In this document: positions 27,554-38,165 of the stretch, in pieces
How the letters are laid out: each line of letters begins with the position of its first letter
How positions within the stretch are numbered: the first letter of the stretch is position 1
Source of the DNA: Flavobacteriales bacterium
GTDB taxonomy: Bacteria > Bacteroidota > Bacteroidia > CAIKAF01
Direction of reading: 5' to 3'
DNA: 64,000 bases
NCBI GenBank assembly: GCA_022402535.1
Contig: JAKRSD010000019.1
Span: forward strand, 26,460-90,459
Position numbers and translations under genes: made by a program
Notes under the pieces: model-generated
Told to the model about the DNA's origin: nothing
Database searches by the model: none
The model's input: the letters and a program-made list of their open reading frames with translations, nothing else

Positions 27554-29665
27554 TTGAACAGAAAAGCTGACATAATACGCCGTGCATTACTCTTGTATGT
27601 TTTTACAGGAGTTTTTGCTCTTGCCATTTTGGCCAGGGTGGTATATATCCAGTTTTTTATCGGTCCCGAACTGCGTAAAAAAACCAAAGAATTAACGCTG
27701 GAATACCGCAATGTAGAAGCGCTGAGGGGTAATATTTTTTCATCCGACGGGAACTTTTTGGCCATTTCCGTTCCGGTGTATGAACTCCGTATGGATACCA
27801 AAGCCAACGGACTCAAAGAAGAAAAATTCAACAATCAGGTAGATTCACTGGCCTGGTGCCTGTCCAATTTATTCCGCGATCGTACCAAAGCCGATTACAA
27901 ATCTATTTTAACAGACGGACGTCGTCAGGCCAACCGGTATTTACTGCTCAGAAAAGGGGTATCCTTTTCGCAGTTGCAGAAAGCCTTAAAATTCCCCTTG
28001 TTCAGGGATGGCGCAAATGGTGGTGGTATAATCGCGGTTGCGTCAACAGAAAGGGTGAAACCCTATAAAAATTTGGCGGCCCGTACTATCGGTAAAAACG
28101 ACCCGACGGGAAAACCTTTCGGTATAGAAGGCGCATTTAACGAAGAGCTCACGGGTAAAGAAGGGGTAAGGTTGATGCAGAAACTTACCGGTGGTATGTG
28201 GAAACCCGTGGATGACAATTATGCCGTGGAACCCGAAAATGGTGCGGATATATACACCACCCTGGATGTAACGCTTCAGGATGTGGCCCATTCGGAATTA
28301 TATCGTCAGCTGTCTACCCATAATGCCGATCATGGCTGTGTGGTGATGATGGAAGTGCAGACGGGCGAAGTGAAAGCCATCGCCAATCTGAAAAGAACTT
28401 CGGACGGTTCTTACATTGAAAATTATAATTACGCCGTGGGCGAAAGTGTGGAACCCGGTTCCACATTTAAACTGGCTTCTATGATGGCCCTTATGGAAGA
28501 TGGTTATGTAAAACTTACTGACAGCGTAAATACAGGCAACGGACAGATGCGGTTCTACAGTCAGATTATGAAAGATTCGCATGAAGGAGGATACGGCTGG
28601 CTGACCATGAAACAGGTGTTTGAGAAATCTTCCAATGTGGGCGTGTCCATGAAGGTGTGGGAACATTATAAAAACGACCCTGAAAAATTTATAAAACGTA
28701 TCCGTCAGTTTCATCTCCATGAGCCATTGGGATTGCAGATTCCGGGTGAAGGCGATCCGCGAATCAAAAATCCAAAAGACCGCGACTGGAGCGGGACTAC
28801 TTTGCCTTGGATGTCGATTGGCTACGAAAGTAAATTAACCCCATTGCAGGTGCTTACTTTTTATAATGCCGTGGCAAACAACGGTAAAATGGTCCGACCC
28901 ATTTTTGTGAAAGAAATCCGCCGCCGTGGTGCCGTGGTGAAAACATTCGGTCCGGAGGTGATAGAAGAAAAAATCGCTTCAGAAAAAACCATTGCCCAGG
29001 CCCGCGAAATGATGGAAGGCGTGGTGAAAAACGGAACCGCCCGAAACCTGAACGGACTGATTTACAAAATTGGCGGGAAAACCGGAACGGCTCAGATTGC
29101 CGGCGCCGGTGGATATAAAAACGAAGGAAAAGTAACTTACCGCGCCACATTTGTGGGATATTTTCCGGCCGATGAGCCTAAGTATTCCTGTATAGTGGTG
29201 GTAAGTGCACCGTCAAACAGTGTATACTACGGAAACCTGGTGGCCGGCCCTATTTTTAAAGCCGTTGCCGATAAAGTATATGCCGGAGCGTTAGATATTC
29301 ACAAGCCTTATAACCGCAACTTACCGCTGATTTCAGATACCAATTTCCCCACCGTGAAAAAAGGGTTTGTGAAAGATGCCGCATTCACTCTGAATAAATT
29401 GAATATAACCAACGAAGTTGTGGGTATGCAATCCGGATTTTCGGTGGCAAAGCACCTGAATCAAAAATTTGTTTTCGAGCATCCCCGGTTCACTACGGGG
29501 TTATTGCCCGATGTGAAAGGCATGGGTGCCCGCGACGCCATTTTCATTTTGGAAAGTTTAGGAATGAAAGTAAAAGTTAACGGAAAGGGTGCCGTGAGAG
29601 AGCAAACTCCGCAAGCCGGAAATCGAATCATTAAAGGTCAAACCGTAATCATTCAATTGGGATAA
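27554..29665 (+). CDS. ftsI: Division transpeptidase (PBP3/FtsI) with PASTA domain
   Basis: Septal peptidoglycan transpeptidase, 703 residues. Order: one membrane helix (about 12-36), PBP dimerisation domain (about 55-215), transpeptidase domain with S303 in PGSTFK, SSN at 359-361 and GGKTGTAQ near 512, then one PASTA domain (about 645-703, LLPDVKGMGARDAIF). All three catalytic motifs are intact. The start is TTG at 27554; no in-frame ATG exists before the membrane helix. It lies 5 bases after ftsL and shares one base with murE. Confidence 0.95.
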   Translation: MNRKADIIRRALLLYVFTGVFALAILARVVYIQFFIGPELRKKTKELTLEYRNVEALRGNIFSSDGNFLAISVPVYELRMDTKANGLKEEKFNNQVDSLAWCLSNLFRDRTKADYKSILTDGRRQANRYLLLRKGVSFSQLQKALKFPLFRDGANGGGIIAVASTERVKPYKNLAARTIGKNDPTGKPFGIEGAFNEELTGKEGVRLMQKLTGGMWKPVDDNYAVEPENGADIYTTLDVTLQDVAHSELYRQLSTHNADHGCVVMMEVQTGEVKAIANLKRTSDGSYIENYNYAVGESVEPGSTFKLASMMALMEDGYVKLTDSVNTGNGQMRFYSQIMKDSHEGGYGWLTMKQVFEKSSNVGVSMKVWEHYKNDPEKFIKRIRQFHLHEPLGLQIPGEGDPRIKNPKDRDWSGTTLPWMSIGYESKLTPLQVLTFYNAVANNGKMVRPIFVKEIRRRGAVVKTFGPEVIEEKIASEKTIAQAREMMEGVVKNGTARNLNGLIYKIGGKTGTAQIAGAGGYKNEGKVTYRATFVGYFPADEPKYSCIVVVSAPSNSVYYGNLVAGPIFKAVADKVYAGALDIHKPYNRNLPLISDTNFPTVKKGFVKDAAFTLNKLNITNEVVGMQSGFSVAKHLNQKFVFEHPRFTTGLLPDVKGMGARDAIFILESLGMKVKVNGKGAVREQTPQAGNRIIKGQTVIIQLG

Positions 29666-31128
29666 TGAAACTGCTCAGAGACATATTATATGGTGTACGC
29701 ATACTGGATGTGGCGGGCAATACCAATGTGGCTATTGACAGCATTACTATGGACTCGCGCAAGGGCGGAAACTTTTCGCTTTTTGTGGCGATTAAAGGCA
29801 CCCAACACGATGGTCATCTTTTTATAGCCCAAGCCATAGAAAAGGGAGCTGTAGCGGTTATATGCGAAGAAATACCTAAAAATCACTACGAAAGAGCAAC
29901 CTATGTTCGGGTGGCAGATTCTGCCGAGGCCTTGGGCATCGTGGCGTCCAATTTTTATGGCAATCCTTCAGAGTCGCTCAAATTGGTAGGTATTACCGGT
30001 ACAAACGGCAAAACCACCGTAGCCACGCTGTTATATGATTTATTTATGCTTACGGGCCATAAATGCGGTCTGATCAGCACGGTAAAAAATAAAATTAACG
30101 GTGAGGTACAGCCTGCCACCTTAACCACGCCTGACGCCATTTCGCTCAACAGGCTCATGGCCGAGATGGTGAAAAAGGGATGTACACACTGTTTTATGGA
30201 AGTGAGTTCCATTGCCGTAGATCAAAAGCGGATTGCCGGATTGAAATTTGAAGGGGCGGTGTTCACCAATTTAACACACGACCACCTCGATTATCACGGC
30301 ACTTTCGAAAATTACCTGAAAGCCAAAAAAGCCTTTTTTGACGGATTGAAAGCTTCCGCATTCGCGCTTATCAATATTGATGATAAACATGCACGGGTGA
30401 TGGTGCAGAATTGCAATGCCCGCAAGTTTACCTACTCGCTCACCTCCATGGCTGATTTTAAAGCGAAAATTATTGAGCGGGATATACGCGGTATGCTGCT
30501 CAACATCAATCACAAAGAAGTATGGACCAAACTTTCTGGGGTTTTTAATGCATCTAATGTGTTGGCTGTATTCGGTGTGGCTACCCGCTTAGGCATGGAA
30601 AGCGTGCAGGTGCTTACGGCAATCAGTAATCTGGAACCGGTAGAAGGTCGCTTTAATACTGTGATTTCAAAACAGGGTGTGGTGGGAGTGATTGATTATG
30701 CCCATACGCCCGATGCATTACAAAATATTCTGGAAGCCATTCACGAAGCATCCGGCAGTAAAGCCAAGGTAATAACCGTAGTGGGATGTGGCGGTGACCG
30801 CGATAAAACCAAGCGCCCCGTGATGGGCAAAATTGCCTGCCGATTAAGCAGCCGGGCCATTTTCACTTCCGATAATCCGCGCAGCGAAGAAGCAGTGGAC
30901 ATTATTGCAGATATGCAGTCGGATCTGACTAAAATGGAAAAAAGCAAAATGCTCTCTATCACAGATAGAGAAGAAGCCATAAAAACCGCAGTAGCTCTTG
31001 CCGAAAAAGGAGATATTATACTGATTGCCGGCAAAGGGCACGAAAAATACCAGGAAATAAAAGGAGTTAAACATGATTTTGACGACCGTAAGGTGCTGCT
31101 CGAAATCTTTAAAAACGAGGAGGCCTGA
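29665..31128 (+). CDS. murE: UDP-MurNAc-tripeptide synthetase MurE (meso-DAP type)
   Basis: ATP-dependent cytoplasmic ligase adding the third peptide residue to UDP-MurNAc-L-Ala-D-Glu. The P-loop is GTNGKTT (112-118). The amino-acid-selecting motif is DNPR (403-406), the form that binds meso-diaminopimelate rather than lysine; dapF and asd in this window agree. 487 residues, usual length. Its start overlaps the ftsI stop and its stop overlaps the mraY start, each by one base. Confidence 0.95.
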   Translation: MKLLRDILYGVRILDVAGNTNVAIDSITMDSRKGGNFSLFVAIKGTQHDGHLFIAQAIEKGAVAVICEEIPKNHYERATYVRVADSAEALGIVASNFYGNPSESLKLVGITGTNGKTTVATLLYDLFMLTGHKCGLISTVKNKINGEVQPATLTTPDAISLNRLMAEMVKKGCTHCFMEVSSIAVDQKRIAGLKFEGAVFTNLTHDHLDYHGTFENYLKAKKAFFDGLKASAFALINIDDKHARVMVQNCNARKFTYSLTSMADFKAKIIERDIRGMLLNINHKEVWTKLSGVFNASNVLAVFGVATRLGMESVQVLTAISNLEPVEGRFNTVISKQGVVGVIDYAHTPDALQNILEAIHEASGSKAKVITVVGCGGDRDKTKRPVMGKIACRLSSRAIFTSDNPRSEEAVDIIADMQSDLTKMEKSKMLSITDREEAIKTAVALAEKGDIILIAGKGHEKYQEIKGVKHDFDDRKVLLEIFKNEEA

Positions 31129-32363
31129 TGTTATATTATCTGTTTAAATATCTCGATCGTTATGTGGATTTTCCCGGTGCCGGAGTATTCCAATATATCT
31201 CTTTCCGCGCGGGAATGGCCATCATTTTGTCACTCATCATTTCGGCATTTTTTGGTAAGCGGCTAATTCAGATGCTTCGCCGTCTTCAGGTAGGCGAAAG
31301 TATCCGGGATTTGGGTTTGGAAGGTCAGCTTGAAAAAGCGGGCACTCCCACTATGGGCGGACTCATTATTTTGGGGTCCATCCTGTTGCCCGTATTATTA
31401 TTTGCCCGGTTAGATAATATCTACGTACTGCTGATGCTTATATCTACCGTGGGCTTAGGCCTCATCGGATTTTTGGATGATTATATCAAAGTATTTAAAA
31501 AGAATAAAGAAGGACTCGCCGGCCGTTTTAAAATTGTAGGTCAGGTGGGCATAGGTCTGCTGGTAGGCACAGTGTTATATTTTCATCCGGATGTTACCAT
31601 GCGCCGCAAGATTGTGGATACGGGGGTGCGTACCGAACAGACGCAGAATACTTCAACCACCGATTCCAAATTTGTGGATGTAAATACGCAGGTAACTACC
31701 ATTCCTTTTGTGAAAAACCATGAGTTCAATTATTCAAAATTGCTCTCCTTTATGGGAGACGGTTATGAAAAATATGGCTGGCTGATTTTTATTCCGATCT
31801 GCATATTCATTATCACGGCAGTTTCAAACGGGGCGAATATAACAGACGGAATTGACGGATTGGCAACGGGCACTTCTGCTATTATCGGAACCGTGTTGGG
31901 CGTTTTTGCCTATATATCGGGTAATGCCATTTTCTCGGATTATCTCAATGTGATGTACATTCCCAATTCGGGTGAGTTGGTGGTATTTACGGCGGCTTTT
32001 GTGGGCGCCTGTATCGGATTTCTTTGGTATAACGCATATCCTGCCCAGGTTTTTATGGGCGATACCGGAAGTCTGGCGCTCGGAGGAATCATTGCCACGT
32101 TGGCTATCTGCATCCGCAAGGAATTATTGATTCCTATACTCTGCGGAATTTTTCTGGTTGAAAATCTGTCAGTAATGATGCAGGTTTCTTATTTCAAATA
32201 CACCAAGAAAAAATATGGTGAAGGCCGCCGCATATTCAAAATGTCGCCGCTTCATCATCATTATCAGAAACTCGGTATGCACGAATCCAAAATCGTAAGC
32301 AGATTCTGGATTGTAGGAATCGGGTTGGCCATATTCACCTTAATCACTTTGAAACTCAGATAA
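31128..32363 (+). CDS. mraY: Phospho-MurNAc-pentapeptide transferase MraY
   Basis: Integral membrane enzyme that joins phospho-MurNAc-pentapeptide to undecaprenyl phosphate, making lipid I. Marks: [41 protein letters not shown] and [11 protein letters not shown]. At 411 residues it is about 50 longer than the E. coli enzyme, mainly because of an insert around 155-200 ([17 protein letters not shown] and after), which lies in a loop and is common in Bacteroidota. Confidence 0.95.
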   Translation: MLYYLFKYLDRYVDFPGAGVFQYISFRAGMAIILSLIISAFFGKRLIQMLRRLQVGESIRDLGLEGQLEKAGTPTMGGLIILGSILLPVLLFARLDNIYVLLMLISTVGLGLIGFLDDYIKVFKKNKEGLAGRFKIVGQVGIGLLVGTVLYFHPDVTMRRKIVDTGVRTEQTQNTSTTDSKFVDVNTQVTTIPFVKNHEFNYSKLLSFMGDGYEKYGWLIFIPICIFIITAVSNGANITDGIDGLATGTSAIIGTVLGVFAYISGNAIFSDYLNVMYIPNSGELVVFTAAFVGACIGFLWYNAYPAQVFMGDTGSLALGGIIATLAICIRKELLIPILCGIFLVENLSVMMQVSYFKYTKKKYGEGRRIFKMSPLHHHYQKLGMHESKIVSRFWIVGIGLAIFTLITLKLR

Positions 32364-32364
32364 T

Positions 32365-33702
32365 ATGTCAAAACGGATTGTCATACTGGGAGGAGGCGAA
32401 AGCGGAGCAGGAGCTGCCGTTCTGGCTGCCGTGCGCGGTTATTCCGTGTTTCTGAGTGATGGCGGTTCTATTAAGCCCAAGTACAAGGAATGGTTAAAAC
32501 AATACGACATTCCCTTTGAAGAAGGGGGGCATTCTGCAGATAAAATTCTTGCTGCCGACGAAATGATTAAAAGTCCGGGTATTCCTGACAAAGCCCCGCT
32601 GGTGAAACAGCTGCGCGAAAAAGGGGTTCCGGTGATTTCCGAAATTGAATTTGCATTCCGATATAACAAAGCCAAAATAGTGGGCATTACCGGAACAAAC
32701 GGTAAAACCACCACCACGTTGCTTACCTATCATATTTTGAAAAACGGCGGATTCTCGGTCGGCTGCGCAGGAAACGTAGGACAATCATTTGCTTATTCGG
32801 TAGCCACCGAAAATCTCGATTATTATGTGTTGGAATTGAGCAGTTTTCAACTGGACGGAATCATACACTTTCGTCCTGATATTGCCATTCTGACGAATAT
32901 AACCCCCGATCATTTAGACCGCTATGAATATGTATATCAGAATTATATCAATTCAAAATTTAATCTGGTAAAAAATCAGCGGTCAACCGATCATTTTATC
33001 TATTGCGCCGATTCGCCCGATGTGGCTAAAGAAATTTCTATCCGCAATTTATCTATGAATCTGCACCCGTTCAGTGTTATGCACGAACAACAGAATGGGG
33101 CTTTTATCCAATCCGAAAAACTGGTCATCAATATAAAAAACAAGGAGTTCGATATGAATATTTATGAATTATCTCTACAAGGAAAACACAACACCTACAA
33201 TGCCATGGCGGCAGGTATTGCGTCGCGTTTGCTCGAAATCAGAAAAGAAAGCATACGCGAAAGCCTGGCTGATTTCCAAAATGTGGAACATCGTATGGAG
33301 TTTGTGGCCAAAGTACGGGGCATGGACTTTATTAACGACAGTAAAGCCACCAATGTGAATTCCGCTTTTTATGCATTAGAAAGTATGAAAACACCTTTGG
33401 TTTGGATTGCCGGTGGTGTGGACAAAGGCAATGATTATGCAGAACTGCGCGATGTGGTGGAAGGTAAAGTGAAGGCTTTGGTGTGCCTGGGAACAGATAA
33501 TGAAAAGTTGAAAGCCACATTTGCCGACATCATTCCCATGATTATCGAAGTGGGATCCATGGCCGAGGCCGTGCAGACTTCTTATCGTCTGGGTGCCAAA
33601 GGCGATACGGTTTTGTTGTCGCCCGCCTGTGCCAGTTTTGATTTATTTGAAAATTATGAAGACCGCGGACGCCAGTTTAAACAGTGGGTGCGTGAGTTAT
33701 AA
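32365..33702 (+). CDS. murD: UDP-MurNAc-L-Ala:D-Glu ligase MurD
   Basis: Adds D-glutamate to UDP-MurNAc-L-Ala in the cytoplasm, 445 residues. N-terminal Rossmann domain starts RIVILGGGESGAG, the P-loop is [11 protein letters not shown], the central domain has NITPDHLDRY, and the C-terminal domain has LLSPACASFDLFENYEDRG. It starts one base after mraY. Confidence 0.95.
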   Translation: MSKRIVILGGGESGAGAAVLAAVRGYSVFLSDGGSIKPKYKEWLKQYDIPFEEGGHSADKILAADEMIKSPGIPDKAPLVKQLREKGVPVISEIEFAFRYNKAKIVGITGTNGKTTTTLLTYHILKNGGFSVGCAGNVGQSFAYSVATENLDYYVLELSSFQLDGIIHFRPDIAILTNITPDHLDRYEYVYQNYINSKFNLVKNQRSTDHFIYCADSPDVAKEISIRNLSMNLHPFSVMHEQQNGAFIQSEKLVINIKNKEFDMNIYELSLQGKHNTYNAMAAGIASRLLEIRKESIRESLADFQNVEHRMEFVAKVRGMDFINDSKATNVNSAFYALESMKTPLVWIAGGVDKGNDYAELRDVVEGKVKALVCLGTDNEKLKATFADIIPMIIEVGSMAEAVQTSYRLGAKGDTVLLSPACASFDLFENYEDRGRQFKQWVREL

Positions 33703-33737
33703 TGATTTGATTTCAGACAGAAAATAGCAGAGACGAT

Positions 33738-34886
33738 ATGAATGCATTGACTAAACATTTGAAAGGAGATAAGGCCATTTGGTTTGTAGCCGGGGCTTTG
33801 TCTATCATTTCATTGCTTTCCGTGTATAGCACTACGGGGTCGCTTGCATTTAAATACAAAGGCGGCAATACCGAAGCCTATTTGGTTGAACGTCTTATTT
33901 TCATCGTGCTGGGATTTGTGATTATGTACCTGGTTCATAAAATCAAATACAACTACTTTTCTAAAATTGCCAAACTGTTGCTTGTTATCTCGATTCCACT
34001 CCTTTTGTTGACCTTATTCATGGGTTCGAGAATTAATGACGCCAGCAGATGGCTTACCATACCCGGACTTCCCATCAGTTTTCAGACCAGTGATCTGGCT
34101 AAACTCTCCCTAGTTACGTATGTAGCTTCTTTTTTAGCAACCCGTCAGGAGGATATTAAAGATTTCAAAAAAACATTTTTACCCGTAATTATACCCGTGG
34201 CGTTAGTCTGTATGCTCATTTTTCCGGCTAACTTTTCCACGGCAGCTATGTTATTTTTTATCTGTGTGTTATTAATGTTTGTTGCCGGTGTGCGCATCAA
34301 ACATTTGGCATTGATGATTCTTACCATGGTAATTGTCGGAACAATTTCCATTCTTATTTTGGCTAACGTGCCCGGCAGCCGTGTACAGACTTGGAAAGCC
34401 CGTCTCGAAAATTTTTCAAAAGGAGAAGGTGGCGATAATTATCAGGCCGAACAGGCTAAAATGGCTATTGCCAACGGGCATTTCTTGGGCTCAGGTCCGG
34501 CCAATAATCCCAATAAATATTTTCTTCCCCAGAGCTACAGCGATTTTATTTTCGCTATGATCATCGGGGAATACGGCATATTCGGCGGACTCGTCGTCAT
34601 GTTGTTATACCTGATTTTGTTATATCGTTCATTCAGGATTGCCAGTAGCACCAATTATGGTTTTGCCATCTTGCTGTCTATAGGGCTTTGTCTGCTGCTT
34701 ACCGTGCAGGCTTTCATTAATATGGCCGTATCGGTTAATCTGTTCCCCGTAACGGGGCAGCCACTGCCATTGGTCAGTATGGGTGGAACGGGAACTTTAT
34801 TTACCTGCCTTACATTGGGAATGTTGCTCAGTGTGAGCCGTTTTGCTTCAGAAAAAAGTGTTTCACCTAAAACAGAAGAAGAATAA
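33738..34886 (+). CDS. ftsW: Septal glycosyltransferase FtsW
   Basis: SEDS-family membrane protein that polymerises lipid II at the septum together with FtsI. 382 residues with ten predicted helices; marks include GSRINDASRWLTIPG, FQTSDLAKLSLV, DFIFAMIIGEYGIFGG and LPLVSMGGTG near the end. A 35-base gap separates it from murD; it overlaps murG by one base. Confidence 0.94.
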   Translation: MNALTKHLKGDKAIWFVAGALSIISLLSVYSTTGSLAFKYKGGNTEAYLVERLIFIVLGFVIMYLVHKIKYNYFSKIAKLLLVISIPLLLLTLFMGSRINDASRWLTIPGLPISFQTSDLAKLSLVTYVASFLATRQEDIKDFKKTFLPVIIPVALVCMLIFPANFSTAAMLFFICVLLMFVAGVRIKHLALMILTMVIVGTISILILANVPGSRVQTWKARLENFSKGEGGDNYQAEQAKMAIANGHFLGSGPANNPNKYFLPQSYSDFIFAMIIGEYGIFGGLVVMLLYLILLYRSFRIASSTNYGFAILLSIGLCLLLTVQAFINMAVSVNLFPVTGQPLPLVSMGGTGTLFTCLTLGMLLSVSRFASEKSVSPKTEEE

Positions 34887-35983
34887 TGCTGAATAAGGTG
34901 ATCATAAGCGGAGGAGGAACCGGCGGACATATATTTCCGGCCTTGGCTATTGCGGATGCCATCAAGGCATATAATCCGCAGGCCGAAATTCTTTTTGTGG
35001 GTGCTAACGGACGTATGGAAATGGAAAAAGTGCCTCAGGCGGGATATCGTATTGAGGGATTAAACATAACCGGAATTCAGCGTTCGTTGTCGTTCTCGAA
35101 TTTGTTATTTCCATTCAGATTACTCCACAGTCTGCTCAAAGCCCGCAGTATAGTAAAACAGTTTAAACCGCAGGTGGTGGTTGGTACGGGCGGTTTTGCC
35201 AGCGGTCCTACGTTGTTTGCGGCCTCCGGATTAAATATTCCAACCGTAATTCAGGAACAGAATTCTATACCCGGTATAACCAATTCACGTCTGGCGAAAC
35301 GGGCCATCAAAGTATGTGTGGCGTATCCCGGACTGGAAAAATATTTTTCGCCTACAAAAATTGTGATGACCGGAAATCCTGTCAGAAAAGTAATTGAACA
35401 TAACACGTATGCTAAGTCGGATGCTTTACAGGTTTTTGGATTGAATCCTGAGAAAAAAACAGTGTTTGTTTACGGAGGAAGTCAGGGAGCTTTGGCGGTT
35501 AATCAGGGTGTTTTGAATGCCTTGAATCTTTGGAAGAATAACAATATTCAGGTGATTTGGCAGACAGGAAAATCGTTTTTTCCAAAGGCTCAGCAAGCCG
35601 TTTTGGAATCCGGAGCCGAAAATATCCGGGTGTTTGCATTCATCGAAAATATGCCGGCGGCTTATGCCTGTTCCGATTTGGTGGTTTGCCGTGCCGGAGC
35701 CATTTCGATATCAGAAATTTGTGTGAGTGGCTTACCTTCTGTGTTGGTTCCGCTGCCTACCGCTGCCGAAGATCATCAGACCAAAAATGCACAGGCCTTG
35801 GTACAGGCAGGTGCGGCGGTTTTACTTTCCAATCAGGATGCACCTACGGCTATGGGAAGCAACGTGTTGGATATGATAGACAACCCCGAGTTGTTGAAAG
35901 CATTGGCTCAGGGCGCGCAAAAATTAGCGGTAAAAGATTCTGCCAATAAAATTGTGGATGTATTAAAAGAAATTGTGCATTGA
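34886..35983 (+). CDS. murG: Lipid II synthase MurG
   Basis: GT28 glycosyltransferase on the inner face of the membrane; adds GlcNAc to lipid I. Marks: SGGGTGGHIFPALAIAD with the conserved His, VGTGGFASGPTLFAA, YGGSQGALAVNQ and VVCRAGAISISEI. 365 residues. The stop codon overlaps the murC start by four bases. Confidence 0.95.
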   Translation: MLNKVIISGGGTGGHIFPALAIADAIKAYNPQAEILFVGANGRMEMEKVPQAGYRIEGLNITGIQRSLSFSNLLFPFRLLHSLLKARSIVKQFKPQVVVGTGGFASGPTLFAASGLNIPTVIQEQNSIPGITNSRLAKRAIKVCVAYPGLEKYFSPTKIVMTGNPVRKVIEHNTYAKSDALQVFGLNPEKKTVFVYGGSQGALAVNQGVLNALNLWKNNNIQVIWQTGKSFFPKAQQAVLESGAENIRVFAFIENMPAAYACSDLVVCRAGAISISEICVSGLPSVLVPLPTAAEDHQTKNAQALVQAGAAVLLSNQDAPTAMGSNVLDMIDNPELLKALAQGAQKLAVKDSANKIVDVLKEIVH

Positions 35984-37356
35984 AGGAATTGAATAACATA
36001 CAGGCTGTTTATTTCCTCGGAATCGGGGGCATCGGAATGAGTGCCCTGGCCCGCTATTTTTTCTTACACGGAAAAATGGTGGCCGGTTATGACCGTACAC
36101 CTTCTGACATAACCGAACAACTCGGCAGCTTGGGTATAGAGGTGCATTTTGATGATAACATCTCTTCCATTCCTGAACAAATTCTACGATTACCCAAAGA
36201 ACAGGTATTGGTGGTAATAACTCCCGCCATTCCTCCACATCACACGGAACGGAATTATTTTATCCAGCACGGATACACTTTGGTAAAACGTGCGGAAGTA
36301 CTCGGCATGATTACCCGAAATTCTAAAGGAATTGGAATTGCGGGTACGCACGGTAAAACCACCACTTCGGCCATCACCTCGCATTTACTGCATGAATCGG
36401 GTATGTCGCCTTCGGCCTTTGTGGGTGGAATCATGGTGAACTACGACACTAATTTTTTAGCCGGAAACGGAGAAATATCGGTTATGGAAGCCGATGAATT
36501 TGACCGTTCCTTCCTTAAGTTGAGTCCTTCGGTAGCGGTAATTACCTCGGTAGATGCAGACCATTTGGATATATACGGAAACGAAGAATCGTTCCGCGAG
36601 GGATTTTTATTGTATGCCCGTTGTCTCATTCCCGGCGGGAAACTGATTGTACAAGAATCGCTGAAATCATTATTTGAAAATCTTTCTCCTGTTACGTACG
36701 GATTTAATGCAGATGCCGATGTAAGGGCTGTAAACGTAAGGGTGTATAACGGACGTTTTGTTTTTGATGTGGAAGGGTTATTTACGCTTCCAAATCTTTC
36801 TCTCATGATGGCAGGACGTCACAACGTGTTGAATGCCTTGGCAGCCATTACGGCCTGTTATTTTTCCGGAACGGATATGAACAAAATTCCGTCGGCTTTA
36901 TACGCTTTCAAAGGTGTGAAGCGCCGCTTTGAACGGGTGTATGAGTCTGATTCGGTTTGTTATATTGATGATTATGCACACCATCCTAAAGAGTTGGAAG
37001 CCTGCATTGATGCTGTAAGGGAATTGTATCCCGGCAAAAAGGTGTATGGCGCTTTTCAGCCGCATCTGTTTACCCGCACCCGCGATTTTGCACAAGGATT
37101 TTCCGAAAGTCTGAGTAAATTGGACTACCTGTTCCTGTTGCCTATTTATCCGGCCCGGGAATTACCCATTGAAGGCGTTACTTCTGAAATGCTTTCGGCT
37201 GCCATTACCTGTCCACACAAAATTGTGCAGAAAGAAAATTTACCGGCCGAAGTAAAACAGATAAAATCGGAAATCGAAGTGTTTGTTACGATGGGTGCCG
37301 GGGATATAGACCGGGAAGTTGTTAATCTTAAAAAGGTATTTGCACATGAAGATTAA
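35980..37356 (+). CDS. murC: UDP-MurNAc:L-alanine ligase MurC
   Basis: First Mur ligase, 458 residues. Marks: FLGIGGIGMSALARYF at the N-terminus, P-loop IAGTHGKTTTSA, EADEFDRSFLKLSP, and YAHHPKELEA in the C-terminal domain. The start is TTG at 35980, overlapping the murG stop (TTGA); no ATG is available before the Rossmann motif. It overlaps ftsQ by 11 bases. Confidence 0.95.
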   Translation: MKELNNIQAVYFLGIGGIGMSALARYFFLHGKMVAGYDRTPSDITEQLGSLGIEVHFDDNISSIPEQILRLPKEQVLVVITPAIPPHHTERNYFIQHGYTLVKRAEVLGMITRNSKGIGIAGTHGKTTTSAITSHLLHESGMSPSAFVGGIMVNYDTNFLAGNGEISVMEADEFDRSFLKLSPSVAVITSVDADHLDIYGNEESFREGFLLYARCLIPGGKLIVQESLKSLFENLSPVTYGFNADADVRAVNVRVYNGRFVFDVEGLFTLPNLSLMMAGRHNVLNALAAITACYFSGTDMNKIPSALYAFKGVKRRFERVYESDSVCYIDDYAHHPKELEACIDAVRELYPGKKVYGAFQPHLFTRTRDFAQGFSESLSKLDYLFLLPIYPARELPIEGVTSEMLSAAITCPHKIVQKENLPAEVKQIKSEIEVFVTMGAGDIDREVVNLKKVFAHED

Positions 37357-38140
37357 CAAAGAAAAAATATTCCGCATTCTGATTCCGGCCGCTTCCGTGA
37401 TTTCCATCCTGGTTGTGGTGGGTATATTGTTCTATGTAAATTCAGAACAGGATAAAATTTCATGTGGTGAACTTACCGTGCTCATTCAACTGAAAGGAAG
37501 CGGAAAACTGATTTCGGAAAAGGAAATTCGCGAAATGGTATCAACCCTTTGCGAAGAAAACGGAGGAAAAGCGTCGGCCTTGAGTACGGCTGAAATTGAA
37601 AATTCAATCGAACAGTTTCCTACGGTAAAAAATGCCGAGGTTTACAGAAGAGTAAGCGGTGAATTGGTTATCGATATTGAAGAACGCACTCCCATCTGCC
37701 GCATTCAGGAATTAAGCGGAACCGATTATTATATGGACGATACGGGAGAATTATTCCCTTTAGTAAAAGGGTATGCGGCCCGTGTACCCTTGGTGAACGG
37801 AAATTTAAAGGAGCCATATGCCTACCGCAGAGGGATAATGAATTCAGATTCGTTAAAAACCGTTTCCATGCTGGATGATGTGTTCGCCTTATTTCGGGTA
37901 ATCCGAAAAGATCCGTTTATGCATTCGCTTGTGGAGCAGGTATGGATCAGCGAATCGGGCGAGTTTGAACTGATTCCCAAAATTGATGATCATGTTATAC
38001 TTTTTGGCGATACCACCCACATGGAAGGAAAGTGTAATAAACTCAAAATATTTTACGAAGAAGGGCTGAATACCAAAGGCTGGAACCTGTATCAGACCAT
38101 AGATCTCAAATATCAAAATCAAATAATCTGTAAAAAATAA
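37346..38140 (+). CDS. ftsQ: Division protein FtsQ
   Basis: Single-pass membrane protein of 264 residues: a short cytoplasmic start (MKINKEKIFRI), membrane helix about 11-33, POTRA domain (about 45-115, with IENSIEQFPTVKNAEVYRR) and FtsQ beta domain. Position between murC and ftsA confirms the identity. The ATG at 37346 is favoured over one at 37319 that only adds a longer cytoplasmic tail inside murC. Confidence 0.88.
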   Translation: MKINKEKIFRILIPAASVISILVVVGILFYVNSEQDKISCGELTVLIQLKGSGKLISEKEIREMVSTLCEENGGKASALSTAEIENSIEQFPTVKNAEVYRRVSGELVIDIEERTPICRIQELSGTDYYMDDTGELFPLVKGYAARVPLVNGNLKEPYAYRRGIMNSDSLKTVSMLDDVFALFRVIRKDPFMHSLVEQVWISESGEFELIPKIDDHVILFGDTTHMEGKCNKLKIFYEEGLNTKGWNLYQTIDLKYQNQIICKK

Positions 38141-38165
38141 TAAACTCGTAATAACGCACGTAGAT